From positions 1 through 56,347 of the forward strand of contig JAUYMS010000046.1 in the NCBI GenBank assembly GCA_030698625.1: DNA of 56,347 bases. The letters are read 5' to 3'. The DNA comes from Candidatus Omnitrophota bacterium (lineage in GTDB: Bacteria; Omnitrophota; Omnitrophia; Omnitrophales; Aquincolibacteriaceae). The notes under the pieces were generated by a model. That model was given only the letters and a program-made list of their open reading frames with translations, did not search any database and was not told the origin of the DNA. Positions 50,772 to 56,347 of this stretch are shown here, one piece after another (position 1 is the first letter of the stretch; each line of letters begins with the position of its first letter). Position numbers and translations under genes: made by a program.

Positions 50772-51709
50772 TAAACGTTGGAGAACCGGCTATTACGAAT
50801 CATGGTAAAGCCCTTGATGAGTTCCGCAATGCCGCTGTCGAGGGAATGCGTGGCCTTAAAACCCGTTTTTTCTATTTTATCATTTGAGACAATATAGTCC
50901 CGCTTGTCCGGGTCCTCGCCGACTTCCGCTTCCATGATCACGAATTTGGGCAGCTGTTTCTTGATACGCTCGCAGAGTTCGCGTTTGGTGAGATTGGCTT
51001 CCGACAGGCCCACATTGTAAGCCTCGCCTTTGAGGGCCTCGAAGTTATTGATTCCGTACAGAAAGGCCCGGGCAACATCTCTGACGTGCACGAAGTTCCT
51101 GCGGAAATGGCTTTCGAATAGGACGATAAAACGGTCATGGACTGCGCGGTAGGTGAAATCATTGACGAGAAGGTCAAGGCGCATACGCGGAGACATGCCG
51201 AAGACCGTAGCCAGGCGGAAACTGATAGCGTTCCCTCGTTCCATAATGGTGTTTTCCGCATCGACTTTGTCACGGCCGTAGAGGGATATAGGCCGCATCA
51301 GTGTCTCCTCCGTGCACATGGCATCCTTTTCGCCCACGCCGTAGCCGCTATTGGTGATGGGTACGAGGACGCGCTGCTCCTTGCTCAGGGCCTTGACCAT
51401 ACTGATGACGGCGTCCTTGTTGGTGGAGGTAGCTCCCACAGGATCGCGGTCGCAAAGCGGGGCGCCAACGTAGGCAGCGAGAGGGATGATGATATCGGCT
51501 TTTTTCAGCAAGGGCGCCATGGTTTCGTTCGAGCGCACGTCACCGCGAACCACATCAAAGTCCGGATGACTGCAGACGTGACCTAGAGTGTGCTGACCGT
51601 ACATGAAGTTGTCGATGACCGTCACTTTGTGCCCGGCCTGCAAAAGTTCGGGGACAAGAATTGCACCGATGTAACCCGCACCGCCTGTGACAAGAATCCG
51701 GCAACCCAT
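50771..51709 (-). CDS. NAD-dependent sugar-nucleotide epimerase/dehydratase (SDR), copy 3
   Basis: ATG 51709 (312 residues, MGCRILVTGGAGYIG) overlaps the upstream TAA by one nt and has AAAGGA at a suitable distance; ATG 51715 is less well placed. The extended SDR has the NAD loop GGAGYIG (9-15), DVVRGDVRS, IIPLAAYVG, TNSGYGVG and the catalytic YGRDK. All classical residues are present. It probably makes or changes a nucleotide sugar; the exact substrate is not evident. Confidence 0.88.
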   Translation of the reverse strand: MGCRILVTGGAGYIGAILVPELLQAGHKVTVIDNFMYGQHTLGHVCSHPDFDVVRGDVRSNETMAPLLKKADIIIPLAAYVGAPLCDRDPVGATSTNKDAVISMVKALSKEQRVLVPITNSGYGVGEKDAMCTEETLMRPISLYGRDKVDAENTIMERGNAISFRLATVFGMSPRMRLDLLVNDFTYRAVHDRFIVLFESHFRRNFVHVRDVARAFLYGINNFEALKGEAYNVGLSEANLTKRELCERIKKQLPKFVIMEAEVGEDPDKRDYIVSNDKIEKTGFKATHSLDSGIAELIKGFTMIRNSRFSNV

Positions 51710-52425
51710 TAGCATTTCCTTTCGTTTAGGATATCGGCTGAACGCGCGTAATCTTCCGGCGTTCCGATATCGAGAAAGCGTCCGCCCGAGACAAACCCGT
51801 AAATATCTTTTCCCTGACTCAACATCTCGGGAAAGAGATCCGTTTCTAAAGATTGTTTTTTGGGGGTATCAATCACAAATTCATCGACTAAGTGGAAAGT
51901 CATCAGATAAACACCACCGTTGGCATAGGGAGAGGTTTGCATTTGGTCTCTGCCTAGGACGGATTCAACTCTATAGGAGTCGTCCATCTGTATCCCTTCA
52001 TAACGGTCGGCGTCGGAAATCTTAAAGAGCGACATAGAACATTCGGCTTCCTTCTCCTCGTGAAAGTGTGCCAGGGCCTTCAGGGAAACCTCGAAGAAGG
52101 TGTCACCGTTTAAGACCAGAAACGGGTGCGAGGTCTTTAAGCGTTTTACGGCCATAAGCAGGCCTCCGCCGGTACCGAGGAGCTCTTTCTCAATGCTGTA
52201 GCTGACATAACTTCCTTTGTAGTCATTGCCAATATGAGATTCGATGACTTCATGCTTGTGGCCTACGCCTAGGACAAAGTGATCAATGCCCTGAGCCCGC
52301 CAATAGTCCAGGAGCGTATCCAGAAAAGGGCGGCCTCCGACCGGGAGCATCGGTTTCGGGATCTCTTTGGTCTTGTCTCCGAGCCGCGTGCCGAGTCCTC
52401 CCGCCAATATGATTGCCTCCATCAT
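51709..52425 (-). CDS. Sugar-1-phosphate nucleotidyltransferase (HddC/RmlA-like)
   Basis: The ATG at 52425 or 52422 gives the usual start MEAIILAGG; longer starts only run into the previous gene. The 239-residue protein has the nucleotide-binding signature LAGGLGTRLGDKTKEIPKPM, GGRPFLDTLLDYW, ELLGTGGGLLMA and the catalytic/metal motif VLNGDTFF. The order is closest to HddC, the heptose-1-phosphate guanylyltransferase, but other sugar-1-phosphates are possible. It lies in one overlapping operon with three SDR enzymes, so it likely activates the sugar that they then modify. Confidence 0.85.
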   Translation of the reverse strand: MMEAIILAGGLGTRLGDKTKEIPKPMLPVGGRPFLDTLLDYWRAQGIDHFVLGVGHKHEVIESHIGNDYKGSYVSYSIEKELLGTGGGLLMAVKRLKTSHPFLVLNGDTFFEVSLKALAHFHEEKEAECSMSLFKISDADRYEGIQMDDSYRVESVLGRDQMQTSPYANGGVYLMTFHLVDEFVIDTPKKQSLETDLFPEMLSQGKDIYGFVSGGRFLDIGTPEDYARSADILNERKC

Positions 52426-52429
52426 TATC

Positions 52430-53401
52430 CTATTTCGCGACTTGCTCGCCGAGTTGATGCTCGCGATACCAATCGAGCGTCTTCTTGATGCCTGCATCGA
52501 GCGATGTGTTAGGTTCCCATCCGAAAAGTGATTTTGCTTTGTCTATATTCAGCCTTAATTTAAAGCCGATGCTGGGCTTTGTAAGGTCAAATTCGACCTT
52601 TAGATCTCTGCCGGAATGCTCAATCATTTTTGCCACAAGATCTTTCACGGAGACTGATTCGCCAAGGCCGAGATTTAGAAGTTCAAACGATTTCTCCTGC
52701 TTACTGACGGCCGTAGCGATAAAATCCGTCAGATCATCGACATAGAGAAAGTCTCGCTCATCCGTACCGTCGCCCCAGACGACGATCTTGCCGTCACGGG
52801 CGGTCATGACCTTGGTCATGGTGGCGCCGAAGACATGGGAAAGCTCGAGATCAAACTTATCATGAGGGCCGTAGATATTAGAGTGCCGAATGACGGTATA
52901 TTTAGCTTCACCGATGCGGGCGTAAAACTCGCACATCTTTTCGTGGTAGACTTTGGTCCAGCCGCCCCCGAAATATTTTTCGTGCATCTGACCGCAAAAA
53001 TCTTCCTCCCTCACCGGCTCGTCCTGCTGTTGATACATCGTAGTGCAGCTTAGGAAAACGACATGCCGTATCTTGTGCTCATAGCAGGCTCGAAAAAGGA
53101 GGGCATTCATAATGGCATTGTCAGTCACGTGCAGGTAAGGGCTGTTAACGATATCTTTAGCCCCGGAGGTGGTGGCCGCAGCCTGAATGACGACATCCAT
53201 TCCCTCAACCGCGCGGTTGACGTCATCGCGGTTCGTCATCTCCGTCTTAACATAAACGACATTGGCACATCTCTCGGCGGCCGCAGGTTTGTTCCTGTAA
53301 GTGGTATAGACTTCGTAGGATTGGTCCTGAGAAAAGTATGAGCAGAGATTATTTCCTATAAATCCGGTGCCGCCGCAAATCAGCAATTTCCTTTTTTTCA
53401 T
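52430..53401 (-). CDS. SDR-family sugar-nucleotide enzyme (GDP-fucose synthase-like), copy 2
   Basis: ATG 53401 overlaps the upstream TGA (ATGA); longer starts are out of place. The 323-residue protein begins MKKRKLLICGGTGFIGNNL with the NADP loop GGTGFIG (10-16), then VVIQAAATTSG, VFLSCTTMYQ, RHSNIYGPHDKFD and the C-terminal GWEPNTSLDAGIKKTLDWY typical of extended SDRs acting on GDP- or dTDP-sugars. At the usual YxxxK active site it reads YFGGGWTK, so the Tyr is not in its normal place. Function as an epimerase-reductase is likely but the odd site leaves doubt. Confidence 0.8.
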   Translation of the reverse strand: MKKRKLLICGGTGFIGNNLCSYFSQDQSYEVYTTYRNKPAAAERCANVVYVKTEMTNRDDVNRAVEGMDVVIQAAATTSGAKDIVNSPYLHVTDNAIMNALLFRACYEHKIRHVVFLSCTTMYQQQDEPVREEDFCGQMHEKYFGGGWTKVYHEKMCEFYARIGEAKYTVIRHSNIYGPHDKFDLELSHVFGATMTKVMTARDGKIVVWGDGTDERDFLYVDDLTDFIATAVSKQEKSFELLNLGLGESVSVKDLVAKMIEHSGRDLKVEFDLTKPSIGFKLRLNIDKAKSLFGWEPNTSLDAGIKKTLDWYREHQLGEQVAK

Positions 53402-54366
53402 TTCATACTCACGTTCGCCTGTTCCTGATACCACTCGATCGTCTTCTTGAGCCCTTCGCGGAGCGAGGTCCGTGCTTCCCACCCGAGAATTTTCTTGGCC
53501 TTCGAGGCATCCGAGACTCGGTAGGGGATGGTCGAGGGTTTGTCGGGGGCATAACAGACTTCGACGTTAAGTTTAAGGATATCCAGAATCAATGCGACGA
53601 TATCCTTGACGTTATTGGTTTTCTCGGTGCAGATATTGACGGGATCGCAGGTTGCGTTCTTTTCCAGGTTTAGCAGGATCCCGTCAACAAGATCGTCAAC
53701 ATAGGTAAAACAACGGATCTGCTCTCCGTCGCCCCACACTTCAAAGGGATTCATTTTCTGAGTGGCCTTTACGATCAGAGCCGGAACGACATGGCAATGT
53801 TCGGGATCAAAATTGTCATGCGGCCCGTAATAGGCGTTAGGCCGGACGATTCCGTAATCGGTTTTGGTCGTCATGTGGGAGTATCGGCAAAGCGTCTCGA
53901 GGTAGCGCGTGGTCCATCCGATACCATAATTTGTGGGAATCCAGGGATCTCCTTCGAAGCCCTCGCTTTCCCTATTGGGTTTCCCCGTGTCAGGGTAGAT
54001 ATAGCAGCTACTGATAAAGCTGCAGCGTCCCACTTTTGAAGCCGCTGCAAGTGTAATGAGTTTCGCGTGAAGGTCGAGATAGTCCAGGATGAGGTCGGCA
54101 GGATTCTCCTGCAATTGCTTGGCGCCGCGCACCCGTGCGGCTGCGAGGAAGGCGATATCCATGTCCTTGAAAACGTCACGGGCCTCGTCTTGATTTCTCA
54201 GGTCACAGGAGACGATTTCCAGGTTCTTATGGCAGGCCGCAATCTTGCGGTGGCGGTATTGAGTGGCTCTAACATGCGCTCCCTGGTCCAGCAACTTCGT
54301 GACTAAACTCTGCCCTACCAGTCCGCCCCCGCCGGCAACCAGTACATTCTTTCCCTTATAAAACAT
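53398..54366 (-). CDS. SDR-family sugar-nucleotide enzyme (GDP-fucose synthase-like), copy 1
   Basis: The 322-residue protein has GGGGLVG (12-18) as NAD(P) loop, IAFLAAARVRGAKQL, SFISSCYIYP, VRPNAYYGPHDNFDPEH and the C-terminal GWEARTSLREGLKKTIEWY. At the active site it reads NYGIGWTTRYLE, so the Lys of YxxxK is not in place. It is related to its downstream neighbour and overlaps it by 4 nt. GGGGAA near the start may serve as ribosome binding site. It likely shares a pathway with the nucleotidyltransferase. Confidence 0.8.
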   Translation of the reverse strand: MFYKGKNVLVAGGGGLVGQSLVTKLLDQGAHVRATQYRHRKIAACHKNLEIVSCDLRNQDEARDVFKDMDIAFLAAARVRGAKQLQENPADLILDYLDLHAKLITLAAASKVGRCSFISSCYIYPDTGKPNRESEGFEGDPWIPTNYGIGWTTRYLETLCRYSHMTTKTDYGIVRPNAYYGPHDNFDPEHCHVVPALIVKATQKMNPFEVWGDGEQIRCFTYVDDLVDGILLNLEKNATCDPVNICTEKTNNVKDIVALILDILKLNVEVCYAPDKPSTIPYRVSDASKAKKILGWEARTSLREGLKKTIEWYQEQANVSMK

Positions 54367-54395
54367 AGCGCCCCGATTCCCCGTTGTGCTTCTGC

Positions 54396-55754
54396 TTAAG
54401 CCGCGCTGCGATCCGACTTTTTATACACGACAGCCCCAAAGCCTCGGGCATTGATTTCTGAGTGCAGTTCGCGAAAATTGCTGATAATCCGTTCGGTACT
54501 GAAGCCTCGGCCCCAGGGAGTTCGTTCTTCATATTCCATGGTCAGGGCGGGAGTTTCCTCCTCATACCGTCCTTGTAAGTGCATGGTGCTGCGCCAGTCA
54601 GTGCGAACCTTCTTGATCCCAAATCTTTCGGGATGCTCAAAGGCTTCAGTGCCGGGCCGTACCGTGAACAGCGAAAGGACGGCGGAGTCCGGCTGAGTTT
54701 CTTCTAAAAAGTCGAGTGTTTGCTGAACAATATCCTCGGGTTCGCCGGGCATGCCGCTGATAAGATAGACGCGGCATTCAATTCCATTTTCCTTAAGGAG
54801 GCGAATCGTATTTTTCGCTTCGGAGACTTTAATCTTCTTGTTGACGATATCCAGGGACTGCTGGCAGACGGATTCAACGCCAAGGCTGAGTTGGATGCAG
54901 CCGGACTCCTTCGCCAGGCTCGCTATCTCGGGTGAGATGCCATCCACGCGGATCTGGCCCCGCCAGAGAATACCCGTTCTGGCGAACGCCTCCAGGTGGG
55001 GGATCGCGGCCTTCTGGCTCATGGGGATCCCGATTTCATCAAACATGTTGATGCCTTGAATCTGATATTCGTGTTTCAAGTATTCGATTTCCTCTTCGAT
55101 GAGCTCCGGGGTCCTGTAGCGAATGGTCGGACTTATGGCCTTCCTGGAGGTCATGGCGCAATAGGAGCATTTATACGGGCAGCCGCGGCTAAACATCACG
55201 GTCGTCGACAGGAATTTGTCATAGTCCGGCTTTGTCTTAATGGCCATCAGCCCCTCTCTTGCGATCGACGATGATGGCAGGTACTTCCTGCTCGGAACCG
55301 GATAGCGGTTAATGTCGACAGGTTTCGGCTCGGTGTAAATCGGTTTCAGGCCTGATGGGCTCATATAATCTGAAATGGCTCGCACAATTGATTCTTCACC
55401 CTCGCCGATAATCAGCGAATCGAAAATTTTCAGACACTCTTCCTGGTAAACCGTTGCATGGGGGCCGCCCGTAATGTGTTTGGCTCGCGGATAGCGGGCT
55501 CTTAGGATTCGCGTAAGCGACGTGAGTTCTTCATGATCCAGCGTGTAGAGCGAATAGAGATAGACATCACATTCCGGAATATGATATTCAGCGAACTTTC
55601 GTTCGATGCCCCGCAGATCAATAAGTCTGAGGTCGACATTGCCGCCGAAGCGGGCTTCCAATACCGTAAGAATTTGGAAGTGGGTGTGAGGATCCCCGCG
55701 AAAAGGGTCGAATAAGTAATCGCTACTAGGACAGATAAACCCGATGCGCAGCAT
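54396..55754 (-). CDS. B12-binding radical SAM protein
   Basis: The 452-residue protein has an N-terminal cobalamin-binding-like domain (1-135, with HITGGPHATVY and LIIGEGEESI) and a radical SAM domain with the 4Fe-4S cluster motif SRGCPYKCSYC (C192, C196, C199), GIESV-type SLGVESVCQQ and LISGMPGEPED. The C-terminal 70 residues form the usual end extension. Such enzymes catalyse radical methylation or other changes on sugars, lipids or tetrapyrroles. The position ahead of the sugar-nucleotide genes suggests glycan or lipid modification. It starts 8 nt after the stop of another radical SAM gene. Confidence 0.88.
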   Translation of the reverse strand: MLRIGFICPSSDYLFDPFRGDPHTHFQILTVLEARFGGNVDLRLIDLRGIERKFAEYHIPECDVYLYSLYTLDHEELTSLTRILRARYPRAKHITGGPHATVYQEECLKIFDSLIIGEGEESIVRAISDYMSPSGLKPIYTEPKPVDINRYPVPSRKYLPSSSIAREGLMAIKTKPDYDKFLSTTVMFSRGCPYKCSYCAMTSRKAISPTIRYRTPELIEEEIEYLKHEYQIQGINMFDEIGIPMSQKAAIPHLEAFARTGILWRGQIRVDGISPEIASLAKESGCIQLSLGVESVCQQSLDIVNKKIKVSEAKNTIRLLKENGIECRVYLISGMPGEPEDIVQQTLDFLEETQPDSAVLSLFTVRPGTEAFEHPERFGIKKVRTDWRSTMHLQGRYEEETPALTMEYEERTPWGRGFSTERIISNFRELHSEINARGFGAVVYKKSDRSAA

Positions 55755-55762
55755 TTTCTGTA

Positions 55763-56347
55763 CTACCCCGTCTTCCGTAAATTTAGGCCGCCTGCCTGCT
55801 CGTACTTTGCGGCGTCCCCGTTAAATAGTTTTTCCAAACCGAGTACGCTGAATCGTTGCTGCCAGTATTCTGATTTGTCGAAAAAGTCCTTGGCCATGAG
55901 TTTTCTTTTCTTGGATTCCGCCGGATTGTCCAGTTTGGCCTCGATGATGCCGAGAAAGAGGTTGGAGATGGGGTTCCCAAAGGTCATGCGGTCTGAGACG
56001 TCGGTAAGAAATCGCCGCATCTTTTCGAGTTTCAGGGGATGCTGCTCATTTAAGATTTTTCCGTAATTAATATCATAGTCCACTAAAAACCAAAGGTCAT
56101 TGAGCTCTTCCTTTGTCGGAACGACATCGAGCCGGCCTTCAAAGATATTGAAGAACTGTTTGGCCTTGGCTCGTTGGGCGTCTTCGGTGCGTCTTTGCCG
56201 TTCGGATTCCCGCACGGAAAACATGGTGAAGCCCTCACCGTCTGTGTTGAGGCTGTCCTGTTCGATCATGCCGAGTTCAACCATCTCATTATAGATGGGC
56301 GTCGAGGGCAGCGGGGTGAGCAACTGCACCGTATACCAGTCGAGATT
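55763..56347 (-). CDS. Radical SAM protein, C-terminal fragment (cut by window edge)
   Basis: The frame is open to the window edge and reads NLDWYTVQLLTPLPSTPIYN at its start, the end of a radical SAM barrel where substrate and SAM are enclosed, followed by a helical tail. There is no cluster motif because the N-terminal part is outside the window. The GTG at 56329 is internal and not a real start. Together with the next gene it forms a tandem pair at the head of the minus-strand operon. Confidence 0.8.
   Translation of the reverse strand, partial: NLDWYTVQLLTPLPSTPIYNEMVELGMIEQDSLNTDGEGFTMFSVRESERQRRTEDAQRAKAKQFFNIFEGRLDVVPTKEELNDLWFLVDYDINYGKILNEQHPLKLEKMRRFLTDVSDRMTFGNPISNLFLGIIEAKLDNPAESKKRKLMAKDFFDKSEYWQQRFSVLGLEKLFNGDAAKYEQAGGLNLRKTG

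Noticed and set aside
1-56347. CRISPR arrays, rRNA and tRNA genes
   Set aside because: I looked for regularly spaced repeats, conserved rRNA stretches and cloverleaf patterns in the spacers and saw none; most spacers are too short.

Overview
The window looks like a chromosomal segment of a PVC-superphylum bacterium, most likely Candidatus Omnitrophota. The main reasons are a 5372-residue secreted protein whose N-terminal module (a QDAH...LEGG...GGFHTEG pattern) and C-terminal module resemble what I recall from Omnitrophota, an internal planctomycete-type LEPR-XLL sorting motif (PRFERLEDRTLLA), type I dockerin repeats, and dense packing of glycan and radical-SAM genes. No rRNA, tRNA or CRISPR array is visible. 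The taxonomic call is an inference from protein style, not from a marker gene.

Layout. 1-139: tail end of an IS3-family insertion sequence. 318-1174: a sulfotransferase pseudogene carrying a nonsense codon and a 20-bp tandem duplication. 1146-16725: a surface-glycan locus with modular multi-domain glycosyltransferases (one fused to a second sulfotransferase), a polysaccharide-type ABC exporter (ATPase and permease), a phytanoyl-CoA-dioxygenase-like enzyme, and two tandem GT-A/GT-B fusion paralogues. 16973-33091: one giant gene with its own sigma70-like promoter upstream and a UUCG-loop terminator downstream. 33278-40540: smaller housekeeping or regulatory genes (SLC13-like transporter with TrkA-C domains, a DUF6178-like protein paired with an HD-GYP response regulator, a divergent polysaccharide deacetylase, a small PD-(D/E)XK-like protein, a secreted transglutaminase-TPR protein). 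40537-48320: membrane GT-C glycosyltransferases, including a tightly overlapping operon VanZ-like / GT39 / polyprenyl-phosphate GT2 / DUF354 / GT39. 48249-56347 (minus strand): one overlapping operon with a YfhO-like membrane glycosyltransferase, three SDR sugar-nucleotide enzymes, an HddC-like sugar-1-phosphate nucleotidyltransferase and two B12/radical-SAM genes, the last cut by the window edge.

How the parts may work together. The sugar-nucleotide enzymes and nucleotidyltransferase would supply activated sugars. The GT2/GT4 fusions, sulfotransferase and 2-oxoglutarate dioxygenase would build and decorate a glycan that the ABC exporter moves out. The GT-C enzymes would use lipid-linked sugars on the outside of the cytoplasmic membrane. 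The giant secreted protein, built of a beta-helix, propeller-like stretches, carbohydrate-binding-like sandwiches and dockerins, is the obvious candidate substrate or scaffold; this link is inferred from co-location only.

The most interesting observation is that the giant protein looks like a covalently joined polyprotein. The hexapeptide RSELRS occurs twice (residues 657-662 and 4924-4929). Each copy is followed by a sequence normally found at the start of an exported protein: the LEPR-XLL motif after the first, and a signal-peptide-like hydrophobic stretch ending in ATA after the second. A second theme is that many first genes of transcription units carry a -10 box only 6-11 nt before the start codon, suggesting leaderless or near-leaderless mRNAs.
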